From Tunicatimonas pelagia (GTDB taxonomy: Bacteria > Bacteroidota > Bacteroidia > Cytophagales > Cyclobacteriaceae), in the NCBI RefSeq assembly GCF_030506325.1, contig NZ_CP120683.1, forward strand, positions 4,911,001-4,975,000: a DNA stretch of 64,000 nt, read 5' to 3'. The number at the start of each line of letters is the position of its first letter. The first letter of the stretch is position 1. Below, one piece after another: positions 28,540-36,288 of this stretch. A program made the translations under genes and the position numbers. The notes beneath the pieces were generated by a model. It was given only the letters and a program-made list of their open reading frames with translations. It had not been told where the DNA came from and did no database searches.

Positions 28540-28802
28540 ATTCTTAAAACAAGAATTTTATGATAAGTGTTCAGTACAACTTTCTTTACACTCAGATTGT
28601 GAAAGGCTAATTTTAATCATTTTTTGCTCAAAAAGCATTGTTTGTTAAATAAAGATGAGTGTAATTTATTACTTAGTATAAGTATATGTAATGGGTTTTA
28701 TTACGAAAGATGGTGTAGTTATGTGTAATGTAGATTTATAAAAAGTTAAACAAAAATGTGGTTTATACGGTAGTGCTAGTATCACCTAACAATTATTAAC
28801 TC

Positions 28803-29273
28803 ATGAATACTTTAACAGCTAATGCGCCTGATTACCCGCCAAAAATGCTTCAAAAGCCTTTCTTTGACCTTACTCTAGAGATGCTAGATTGTGTGCGGGA
28901 TCATAACTTTAATCGCTTGTCGCAGATTTGCGATGATGACTACGGTATTGTCGATATCAATACCGAAGGTGGGTCGGAGATTATTCGTGACCGAGCCGGA
29001 TGGGAGAAATGGTTTTCGGGCTTGTTTAAAACATTGGATCAGATGCAAGCGGAAACCTGGTCAGAAATTACCAACTACGAAGCCCAGCAAACTGACGATA
29101 TGGGCTACAGTGTGGTAGACTTTGACCAAATGTTTGTGGTAGGTGAGAAGCGAATGCGCTTTTCGGTTATCGCTACAATCATCTGGAAAAAGGTAGCACA
29201 AGAATGGAAAGAAGCTCGTTACCATAGCTCATTAATTCAGATAGAAGAACTGAATGACGAAGTAAGCATCTGA
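28803..29273 (+). CDS. NTF2-like (SnoaL/DUF4440) domain protein
   Basis: A 156-residue protein with the cone-shaped NTF2-like pattern: a helix FFDLTLEMLDCVRDHNFNRL, a small strand-rich body, and the end VAQEWKEARYHSSLIQIEE. Such proteins are ligand binders or small enzymes; no catalytic residues can be assigned. No signal peptide. It faces the rhodopsin gene and shares a terminator with it. Confidence 0.8.
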   Translation: MNTLTANAPDYPPKMLQKPFFDLTLEMLDCVRDHNFNRLSQICDDDYGIVDINTEGGSEIIRDRAGWEKWFSGLFKTLDQMQAETWSEITNYEAQQTDDMGYSVVDFDQMFVVGEKRMRFSVIATIIWKKVAQEWKEARYHSSLIQIEELNDEVSI

Positions 29274-29275
29274 AC

Positions 29276-29314
29276 AAAGAAAAGCACTACAGTATTATTG
29301 TAGTGCTTTTCTTT
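29276..29314. terminator. Bidirectional rho-independent terminator
   Basis: A 16-bp perfect stem (29276-29291 paired with 29299-29314) with a 7-nt loop lies between the convergent NTF2-like and rhodopsin genes. A- and T-rich arms give a T-run on each strand, so it can stop transcription from both sides. Confidence 0.92.
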
Positions 29315-29334
29315 ATCTGTACTGTAGTGAAAAA

Positions 29335-30111
29335 CTAGGCAGTAACGGTATCTCGTTTGTCGTAACTGGTTGTTGTTCCAGATTTGCTAGATCCTATGGC
29401 GGTAGCGTATACCACTAAACCAAAACCAATTTTATTCACCGCATCACCAATATTGTAGATTAAATCCATATTAGCTGTATCTATTCCGGTAAATGACAAC
29501 AAGTTGCCTGGTAGAAGCATGTACCCAATAGGGTAAATTCCCCAGCCAATAGTAGCAAACAGAGCTAAGTTCTTAAATCCTTTCTTTACTACTGCACTGT
29601 TGGTCTGAGCAGCTAAACTTTTCGCCGAACCAAACCAGATTTCGTAGATAATAATTGCCCAACCTATCGTGGAAATTACTCCCCACAAAATATTCATAGT
29701 ACCGTTGTCTCGGTAAAATCCTTCACCAATGTAGCCTGCTACCAACATAAGTACCGCAGCAGCAATAAATCGCCACATCAACCCAATTTTGGCACCAGCT
29801 GGGCGAAGTAATAAGTAAAATTCTACGCACATCAACGGGACAGTCAGCGTCCAGTCAATGTACCGCAGTACGGTAGGGTTGTCTCCGGTAATAGTGTAAT
29901 AATCTCGCATGTAGTAATAATGCACTGCCGCAATTCCAGTAATAAGTCCAGAAATGAGCAAAGATAATTTCCACTTTCCATCTACCCGGCTACGCTCGAA
30001 GAAGAAAAAAATAGAGGCAGCAAACATAGCCATGTAGCCGGTGAAAAAAGTAAAAGCCACCGGATCATCGACTGGAATCTCCACGATGTCCGCAAGAAAT
30101 AAGGTTTCCAT
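29335..30111 (-). CDS. Proteorhodopsin-type light-driven proton pump
   Basis: A 258-residue seven-helix microbial rhodopsin. Helix C reads RYIDWTLTVPLMCVE, giving the DTE triad D86-T90-E97 (acceptor, T, proton donor) of outward proton pumps, not the NDQ or NTQ of sodium or chloride pumps. The helix B histidine is H64, the retinal-binding Lys is K227 (GDAVNKIGFG). The residue at the spectral-tuning position (105 in green proteorhodopsin) is Met94, as in many Bacteroidota rhodopsins that absorb green light. No retinal synthesis gene (blh, crt) is in the window. The terminator at 29276 ends it. Confidence 0.96.
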   Translation of the reverse strand: METLFLADIVEIPVDDPVAFTFFTGYMAMFAASIFFFFERSRVDGKWKLSLLISGLITGIAAVHYYYMRDYYTITGDNPTVLRYIDWTLTVPLMCVEFYLLLRPAGAKIGLMWRFIAAAVLMLVAGYIGEGFYRDNGTMNILWGVISTIGWAIIIYEIWFGSAKSLAAQTNSAVVKKGFKNLALFATIGWGIYPIGYMLLPGNLLSFTGIDTANMDLIYNIGDAVNKIGFGLVVYATAIGSSKSGTTTSYDKRDTVTA

Positions 30112-31029
30112 AATTGTTTAGTATTTTAGTTCATATAATAAACAGTATGCAGATTAATTGTTTAATAATTTACACAAATAATTACACATTATTTTATCTG
30201 GTTCTTAAAAAGAATAGATTAATTGCTATCATAAAAAGTGATTTTGTATAAAAATAGGTTAACGCGTGTCAATATTATACAATATTAGATGGGAAATTGC
30301 CTTCCTTTGTTGTGAAAATAAATCGGTGAAAATATAAACAAAAGATATAGATGTTTTGGAGGGGTAACTACATGCCATGAAGGGCTACTGTACTTTTGGG
30401 GAAACCTTACTATTTGTTAAACAAACAATAATGCAGCTATCAATAGAGAACTACTTTCTCTGGTTATTTTCTTCAGATTTAATAACCAGATTACCTGAAT
30501 TATTGACTAATTGATGGGCTAGTGGCACGCTGCTGATCTAACCGCTGATAGATCAGGATTAGTAAAAGATGCCTGTGGTAGAACCTATTTTGAAAATCGG
30601 ATAAGCACAGTAGCAACTGTAAAATTATGCTGGGATCATCATATTGCTTCGCTGAAAATTGAGCCTTATGCGTATGAATCTGTCGGAGGATTAATAACAG
30701 AGTACCTGATTGTGCCAGCGCATTTGGTATGATTCTAACAGCCAATGTAGTACCTTTTCCTTCAGGCGGACAATGGTTTGTTGCGCGATAACTTTCATGT
30801 AGCAAAAATACCCCAGCCTTACGTAAAGGTAAATCAGATACTAGGTGAAAACTTACGTATGTGCCCTATGCGTAAAATACTTTGTCTTTTGGTAATACTG
30901 CAAAAGCAATGTTGTTGCAGCAAATAGCTATCAGAAATGTTACAACAGAAAATAGTAGTTACCTACAAAAAGCCCCAATAGCTAGGCTGAGGCTTGTCAG
31001 AAAAGAACGTCTACCGGACTAAAAGAAAG
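30112..31029. other. 0.9 kb gene-free stretch upstream of rhodopsin
   Basis: The first about 250 bp are very AT-rich and hold the rhodopsin promoter region. The remainder has only a 101-codon minus-strand frame (30500-30805) without recognisable content, codon pattern or ribosome site, so I do not call it. No RNA gene, terminator or mobile end was seen. It may be decayed coding sequence. Confidence 0.5.
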
Positions 31030-31692
31030 TTACTTATCGATGTAGGGGAATTTGCGAGAGGCCTTTCGCATCAGGGCATTAATAATTTGGTTGGTGTCGC
31101 TGCCCAATTCGCGGGATAGTGCTTTCTCGTATTTCCAGAGCAACTCTCCGGTAGCACCGTCGTTAATGTTTACCGCTACCTTTCCTGAGTTGGTAGCAGT
31201 AGAAATGCCAAATAATACTCCTACGGCCACAGCACCAGCGTCTGACATGGGCTTATCCGTAACCAGAAGACCCGATATGATGCCATCTACCTCCAATATT
31301 TCCGCTAGATCTTCAGAAGTGTATTCGCCTAAAACATCGTAAGCAATCCCATTTTTGGCTAGTAAGGCATTCGTGCGCGTCACATCCTGGAAGTCAACGC
31401 GAAAGTTATGTTTAGATTTCCGTCTTAGAAAGTAGGAGTACAACGCACTTTGTACTGACTCACCTTCCTGCTCTTCCATCCGAGCCAGGTCATCAGCAGA
31501 CATATCCTTCATTTGCTTAGGTCGAAGTTTTACCGTGGCATCAAACGGAATAATAGCCAGCGTTTTATGGTCTTTGGCCAGTTGCTCAAAATCAGGACTG
31601 GTGTAAATAGAGCGGATAAATTGTGCCGAAACATCTGAGGAAAAAACCGCCAAGCCAATGACTGCCAGTAAAGTAAAAATAATCTTGTTCAT
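31030..31692 (-). CDS. Secreted protein of unknown function (possibly CsgG/GNA1162-like)
   Basis: A 220-residue protein with a Sec signal (MNKIIFTLLAVIGLAVFSSDVSAQ). The pattern TLAIIPFDATVKL, SALYSYFLRR, ILEVDGIISGLLV and GKVAVNINDGATGELLWKYE resembles periplasmic proteins of the CsgG/GNA1162 kind, where a nucleotide-like alpha/beta fold starts with a PF strand. The match is by pattern only. No lipobox is seen. Confidence 0.65.
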   Translation of the reverse strand: MNKIIFTLLAVIGLAVFSSDVSAQFIRSIYTSPDFEQLAKDHKTLAIIPFDATVKLRPKQMKDMSADDLARMEEQEGESVQSALYSYFLRRKSKHNFRVDFQDVTRTNALLAKNGIAYDVLGEYTSEDLAEILEVDGIISGLLVTDKPMSDAGAVAVGVLFGISTATNSGKVAVNINDGATGELLWKYEKALSRELGSDTNQIINALMRKASRKFPYIDK

Positions 31693-31815
31693 GATAGGTG
31701 CGATTAAGTTTGGTTTTACCTATCATACCTGCTGAGAGCTAAAGGTTAATGGAGTTATTTAAAAAAGGGGAGGGTATTTTCCGTTGTTGCAGGTAGTTAA
31801 AGAAAGACGCTACTG

Positions 31816-32865
31816 CTACCTTACCTCATTTAAGAAATTGCTTAGATGTTGAATGAATTGCTCAGGCCGTTCGCTATGAATATTATGTCCGGTGTCTTCA
31901 AAAACAATGTGGTTGATCAATGTAGGATGATTGGCTTGTAAAGCTCGGTTGGCTGCTTCAAACGGAAAAAGATCGTCCGCATGGGTTGCGTCCAAGATAA
32001 GCACTGGTACATCTAGGTTTCGGAATATGATTCGAGGTTCTATCAAAGTCATAGACGCGGCAAACAGTGGAACGCTCGCCGGGCGAAGGATATTATTCGC
32101 GATTTGTTCACTACTACTGTGATGAAATAGCTGGAATAGCCCCGGGTTTACTGCCCATTTGTCGGGTGCAACTTCTTTGATGTAGGAAAGCAGATGGAAT
32201 TGGTTAGTTGTATCGTCCTTATCGTATAAACTGAAGAAAGCCGCTTGTTTGCTGGCAAATGCTGTGTCGGTCTGAACATATTTTTCTACCTCAAAGGAAG
32301 CTATCAGTTGGGTCAGGCTGTCTGGTTCTAGCCGATGGTAGTTATAATTGGTTGCTACTGACCCACCATCTTCTAGTATTAAACCCAATGTGTTTTCAGG
32401 GTAGGTATCGTAGAAAGCGGTACTGATATATCCGCCTCTCGACCATCCGCCAATCATGGCCCGGTCAATGCTCATGGCATCCATCAAATATTTTACATCA
32501 TCAGCAATATGGTAGAGCGATACTTCCTGTTGCGGTACTGGGGTTTGTCCGTGTCCGTAGTAATCTACGGCAATTAGATAGTATCCGGCCTCAGTGAGAG
32601 CATCGGCCACGTTTCTTAATTCGTATCCATTACTGAAACTACCCGGTAACCAAATAAGTGGGACATCCGCAGAATCGCCCCAAGTTAAGTAGTGCATCCG
32701 AACATTCGGAGTCTGAATGAAGTGCCCATGTTCGCGCTCAAACGCCTCAAAACCCTGTTTAGCCTGTTTAAAAACTGATTCTTGGTCGTTTTTGGTAGGC
32801 TGGGCGAACGCTCCACAAGCAAGAAACGCCGTAAAACAAACGACTATGGTAAGATTTTTTGTCAT
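31816..32865 (-). CDS. Secreted alpha/beta hydrolase
   Basis: A 349-residue alpha/beta hydrolase with a signal peptide (MTKNLTIVVCFTAFLACGAFAQ). The nucleophile elbow is IGGWSRGGY, the oxyanion region LIWLPGSFSNG, an acid is expected in VLILDATHADD and the catalytic histidine is in DTGHNIHSERPEQF. The substrate is unknown. Transcribed away from the HigB gene. Confidence 0.88.
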   Translation of the reverse strand: MTKNLTIVVCFTAFLACGAFAQPTKNDQESVFKQAKQGFEAFEREHGHFIQTPNVRMHYLTWGDSADVPLIWLPGSFSNGYELRNVADALTEAGYYLIAVDYYGHGQTPVPQQEVSLYHIADDVKYLMDAMSIDRAMIGGWSRGGYISTAFYDTYPENTLGLILEDGGSVATNYNYHRLEPDSLTQLIASFEVEKYVQTDTAFASKQAAFFSLYDKDDTTNQFHLLSYIKEVAPDKWAVNPGLFQLFHHSSSEQIANNILRPASVPLFAASMTLIEPRIIFRNLDVPVLILDATHADDLFPFEAANRALQANHPTLINHIVFEDTGHNIHSERPEQFIQHLSNFLNEVR

Positions 32866-32972
32866 AAATAATGTGGCTACTTATAATACCAAATAGGCTA
32901 ACTTTTCAATTATGAATGTAATAACAAGTCTTGTATCTAGATCAACTATCTGAAGATATTCTTTTCAATGGT

Positions 32973-33017
32973 AAATTCCCTGTTTTTGGTAATCGTAGGG
33001 AAATTCCCTGTTTTTGG
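32973..33017. repeat. 17-bp direct repeat pair upstream of HigB
   Basis: AAATTCCCTGTTTTTGG occurs at 32973-32989 and again at 33001-33017. Each copy contains a short inverted repeat (TTCCC and GGGAA, complete in the second). The pair lies in the divergent promoter region of the hydrolase and the toxin gene, 79 bp ahead of the toxin ATG, and could be the operator of the toxin-antitoxin locus. Confidence 0.6.
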
Positions 33018-33095
33018 GAACCTCGAATGATGTTTCCTTCATGGGAATTGGATAACGTTGTTATCAAACACCAAAAAATCTCAAAAATATGAATA

Positions 33096-33416
33096 ATGAA
33101 GGTTTCGTTTCGCGAAGAGTACTGGGAAAAGCTTTATACTAGCGCACCTATCGGTAAACCTAAGTTTTCTCAAGATATTGTAAAGAGATATCGCCGGGTC
33201 ATTAGAACAGTATCGCAAGTAGAAAATACAAATATGCTTCGGCAGTTCAAAGGGTTACGGTTTGAAGCATTGGCTGGAAATTTGAAAGGTTACCATTCAC
33301 TAAGAGTCAATAAACAATACCGAATCATTGTAACTGTGTTGGAAAGAGAAATACAACTTGACCGAGTCATGGAGGAAGAGGTTATAAGCGAAGAAATGAA
33401 CAAACACTATCAGTGA
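33096..33416 (+). CDS. higB: HigB/RelE-like toxin
   Basis: A 106-residue basic protein of the RelE/HigB type II toxin family: an N-terminal helix region, then FKGLRFEALAGNLKGYHSLRVNKQYRIIV, the usual core of mRNA interferases of this kind. The gene order toxin-first, antitoxin-second matches HigBA. The adjacent antitoxin appears broken (33433-33698), so this toxin may be uncovered, inactive, or neutralised from elsewhere. Confidence 0.82.
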   Translation: MKVSFREEYWEKLYTSAPIGKPKFSQDIVKRYRRVIRTVSQVENTNMLRQFKGLRFEALAGNLKGYHSLRVNKQYRIIVTVLEREIQLDRVMEEEVISEEMNKHYQ

Positions 33417-33432
33417 GTTTTTGACATAAAAC

Positions 33433-33698
33433 TTGGTAGATAATAACCTGCTAGATTTTAATATTGAGCCGATGAACTGGAGGCCCGAGAAATTAAGCAG
33501 AAAGCTTTCGCTTCGGAAGTTGGACTGAGACCACCGCACCTGAACGAAATTATTAAAGGTAAGCGTAACCTCACTGCTCAATTAGCCCTGAAAATTGGGC
33601 GAACTCTCGGCATTGATGCTAGTTTCTGGATGCGAGTGCAGGGTGAATACTTCCTTGATGTTGCCCGGCTAGAAGAGGCACAGATGCAAAAACTGTAG
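33433..33698 (+). pseudogene. higA: HigA-like antitoxin, frameshifted/internally deleted
   Basis: The frame 33468-33698 encodes DELEAREIKQKAFASEVGL, the DNA-binding helices RPPHLNEIIKGKRNLTAQLA and ALKIGRTLGIDASFWMRVQ, the XRE-HTH of HigA antitoxins. It has an in-frame stop just upstream (33465-33467) and no start. A possible beginning, MVDNNLLDFNIEP from a TTG at 33433, lies in another frame. The usual HPGEIL residues between the two pieces are missing, which fits a small deletion of roughly 25 bp with a frame change. The HTH end is preserved. Confidence 0.7.
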
Positions 33699-33700
33699 TT

Positions 33701-34678
33701 TTACACGGTAAAACCTTCCATAATCCGAATTACTTCTTCCCCAACTTCACCCGAGCAAGGATTTTCGGCTTCTCCCCGAAAATAGCGGACTACTTGCTCA
33801 ATCATGGGTTGCTGAATGTGAGGAGGGTGCTCAAAAGAAAAAGTCTGCGGCTGACTACCTTGCTGAAGATGAACTTCGCTACCGTAGAAAGTAAACGTAA
33901 TCTTTCCTTCACTACCAATAATCTGCACTTCTTCCTGAGCAAACGCTTCGGGTACCGAAAAGCACCAGGTTCCCTGAAATATGACTTGGTTCTCAAAAAT
34001 GATAGAGCCGGTTACCGTATCGTCGGCTTCGTATAAGTGTGCCTGATTAAGGGCGTTTCCGGTGTAAGAAGCTGGCTGGCCAAAGTAATGTAGCATCAGA
34101 TCAATCTGGTGGGGGGCAATGTCGTGAAATAACCCTCCGCCTGATACATCAGGTTGCACTCGCCAGTTAGTTTCGGTTTGAGCGATAATAGATGATTCGG
34201 CGGGTTGTAAAATTCGTAGCAACGCTAGTTTAGGAGTACCGATCGCTCCGTCAGTAAGCAAGGTTTTAACTTTTTGGAAAGCAGGCAACGCCCGTCGGTA
34301 GTGGGCTACTACCAATTTACGACCACTCTGGGCTACCGCTTTATTAATGGTTTGACATTCCTCTGCACTCATCGCCATCGGTTTTTCTAAATACACATCC
34401 TTTCCAGCTTCTAGCGCCATCAACGTGTATTCTAAGTGCGAATCGGGAGGGGTGGCGACATACACTGTATTAATATCGGCTTGCTCCAGCATTTGGGCAG
34501 CATCATCGTACCATTCGGGTACTTGGTGGCGACGGGCGAAGTCAGCGGCCTTCTCAGCATTGCGTCGCATTAAAGCAAGTAATTGAGAGTTTTCTACTTT
34601 TTGAAAGGCCGGGCCGCTTTTTACTTCGGCTACATCGCCCGCACCAATCATGCCCCATCGGATTACTCTTTCACTCAT
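33701..34678 (-). CDS. Gfo/Idh/MocA family NAD(P)-dependent oxidoreductase
   Basis: A 325-residue oxidoreductase of sugar or cyclitol metabolism. The Rossmann start is WGMIGAGDVAEVKSGP, the conserved sugar-active motif is YLEKPMAMSAEECQ, and the dimerisation/substrate domain contains GGGLFHDIAPHQIDLMLHYFG. Substrate unknown. It converges with the broken higA, 2 bp apart. Confidence 0.92.
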   Translation of the reverse strand: MSERVIRWGMIGAGDVAEVKSGPAFQKVENSQLLALMRRNAEKAADFARRHQVPEWYDDAAQMLEQADINTVYVATPPDSHLEYTLMALEAGKDVYLEKPMAMSAEECQTINKAVAQSGRKLVVAHYRRALPAFQKVKTLLTDGAIGTPKLALLRILQPAESSIIAQTETNWRVQPDVSGGGLFHDIAPHQIDLMLHYFGQPASYTGNALNQAHLYEADDTVTGSIIFENQVIFQGTWCFSVPEAFAQEEVQIIGSEGKITFTFYGSEVHLQQGSQPQTFSFEHPPHIQQPMIEQVVRYFRGEAENPCSGEVGEEVIRIMEGFTV

Positions 34679-34781
34679 ACTATTTTGTTTGCCGGGGGAA
34701 GTTACAAAATCAAAAGAAAGGATGCTCCTAGTGAAATAGTTTTAGCGTATTTCGTTGTATTTTGGTAAAAACAAAATTATT

Positions 34782-35150
34782 ATGCTAGCACACATTAAGC
34801 TAAACAAGCCTACGCTTATTCGCTGGAAGGTGTACATTGATCGCGCTCGGATGTACATCGGCTACATTCAGTTTTTTATGATTGGAGTTGTCTTTATGGA
34901 GGCCTTTCGTGACGAACCATTCGGCCAATTGATCTTTCAATACATTTACATTTCTATTCCGATTCTGTTTGTACTATTTATTGTTGGTTCAATCATTATT
35001 GGCTATTTAGATTCTCGTTTTGGGCTACGGGAAGAAGAACTACGGAACCTATCTAGTTCTAACCCAGTGCTGCGCGATATTCAGCGAGAGCTGAGTGAAA
35101 TCAAGCAAACTGTGCAGCACTTAGAGACCAAAAACCCTTCAGAGACGTAA
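34782..35150 (+). CDS. Small two-helix membrane protein with coiled-coil tail
   Basis: 122 residues from the ATG at 34782; an in-frame TTG at 34755 is less likely. Two hydrophobic segments (YIQFFMIGVVFMEAF and YIYISIPILFVLFIVGSIIIG) precede a charged coiled-coil end, DIQRELSEIKQTVQHLE. Family not recognised. Upstream is a -7-like TATTTTG at 34758. It lies 8 bp from the next gene. Confidence 0.7.
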   Translation: MLAHIKLNKPTLIRWKVYIDRARMYIGYIQFFMIGVVFMEAFRDEPFGQLIFQYIYISIPILFVLFIVGSIIIGYLDSRFGLREEELRNLSSSNPVLRDIQRELSEIKQTVQHLETKNPSET

Positions 35151-35158
35151 AATTTGGT

Positions 35159-35743
35159 ATGGCTATCCGTAAAGATTTTCCACAGTATTACCCCGAAACC
35201 CGGCAGCAGTGGCGCGACTGGCTAGCCGAAAACCACCTTAGCGCCGATGGAGTGTGGTTGGTATATTACAAGAAGGGGGCGGGTAAACCTACCGTTACCT
35301 ACGACGAAGCCGTAGAAGAAGCCCTTTGCTATGGTTGGATTGATAGTGTGCCGAATAAGCTAGACGATGAACGGTTTAAGCAGCTATTTTCACCGCGTAA
35401 TATTAAAAGCCCGTGGAGTAAGCTGAATAAAAAACGAGTAGCTTTCTTGTTGGAAGATGGGAGAATGACCGAAACTGGGTTAGCTAAAATTGATGCTGCT
35501 AAAGAAAACGGTTCTTGGACAATCTACGATCCAGTTGAGGCCCTCGAGATTCCGAATGATTTGCAGCAGGCATTAGCTAATAACCCAACGGCAGCGAAAT
35601 ACTTCACCGCGTTTGCACCTACCTACAAAAAAGGAATTTTATGGTGGATTATCAGTGCGAAACGCCTGGAAACCCGGCAAAAACGAGTAGCTAAAACGGT
35701 AGCGATGGCCGCACAAAACCTAAAAGCCAATTTTGACGGATAA
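35159..35743 (+). CDS. YdeI/OmpD-associated family protein
   Basis: A 194-residue protein with the family pattern: WLAENHLSADGVWLVYYKKG, TYDEAVEEALCYGWIDSV, FSPRNIKSPWSKLNKKRV and the C-terminal AAKYFTAFAPTYKKGILWWI. Members have been linked to outer membrane protein and peptide sensitivity in enterobacteria; the biochemical role is unknown. No signal, so cytosolic. Confidence 0.88.
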   Translation: MAIRKDFPQYYPETRQQWRDWLAENHLSADGVWLVYYKKGAGKPTVTYDEAVEEALCYGWIDSVPNKLDDERFKQLFSPRNIKSPWSKLNKKRVAFLLEDGRMTETGLAKIDAAKENGSWTIYDPVEALEIPNDLQQALANNPTAAKYFTAFAPTYKKGILWWIISAKRLETRQKRVAKTVAMAAQNLKANFDG

Positions 35744-35817
35744 AGTACTTGTACCGTAATAGTAACGGCTTGGGTACGCATTTTGTGATTTGGGAAGAAA
35801 CGGCAATTAATCTCGCT

Positions 35818-36240
35818 ATGAAATCACCGATGCTATTGTTAGGAATATGGCTACTGATGCTGGCTTGCTCGTCGCAAGTGGCTGAAAAACCTGCGTACAA
35901 TTTTACCCAACGTGGAAAAGCTTCCTACTACGCCAACTCCCTAGCCGGAAACCGCACCGCGAGCGGAGAGGTCTATCACCCTGATAGCCTGACCGCTGCC
36001 CACCGTCATTTACCGTTCGGAACCAAAGTACAAGTTATTAACCCCGCTACGAAGCAAGAAGTGACCGTCACTATTAACGACCGGGGGCCGTATCACGCCA
36101 GTCGCATTATTGACTTATCTCGCGCTGCTGCCCAGCAAATTGGCATCATCCAAGCTGGCGTTGCCCCCGTCACAGTAAAAGCTATACTATCTACCGAAGT
36201 AGCGGATAGTTTGCGTACAATAATGATTGATGATGAATGA
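35818..36240 (+). CDS. rlpA: RlpA-like septal ring lipoprotein
   Basis: From the ATG at 35818 the product is a 140-residue lipoprotein (signal MKSPMLLLGIWLLMLAC, acylated Cys17). The double-psi beta-barrel RlpA core follows: GKASYYANSLAGNRTASGE, AAHRHLPFGTKVQV, TVTINDRGPYHASRIIDLS. RlpA proteins cleave denuded glycan strands of peptidoglycan. A longer TTG-initiated frame from 35749 would bury the signal peptide and is rejected. There is no SPOR domain. Confidence 0.9.
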   Translation: MKSPMLLLGIWLLMLACSSQVAEKPAYNFTQRGKASYYANSLAGNRTASGEVYHPDSLTAAHRHLPFGTKVQVINPATKQEVTVTINDRGPYHASRIIDLSRAAAQQIGIIQAGVAPVTVKAILSTEVADSLRTIMIDDE

Positions 36241-36254
36241 ATAATGATTAATTT

Positions 36255-36285
36255 TCAGTCATCAGTCATCAGTCATCAGTCATCA
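36255..36285. repeat. Heptamer tandem repeat before asnB
   Basis: Four and a half copies of TCAGTCA lie directly ahead of the asnB ATG (36289). The repeat occupies the place of the ribosome-binding site, so copy number could change expression. Seven is not a multiple of three, but the repeat lies outside the chosen reading frame. Confidence 0.8.
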
Positions 36286-36288
36286 CTT

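Noticed and set aside
30500-30805. 101-codon minus-strand frame in the stretch before the rhodopsin gene
   Set aside because: No recognisable domain, poor composition and no ribosome site; treated as non-coding or decayed sequence.
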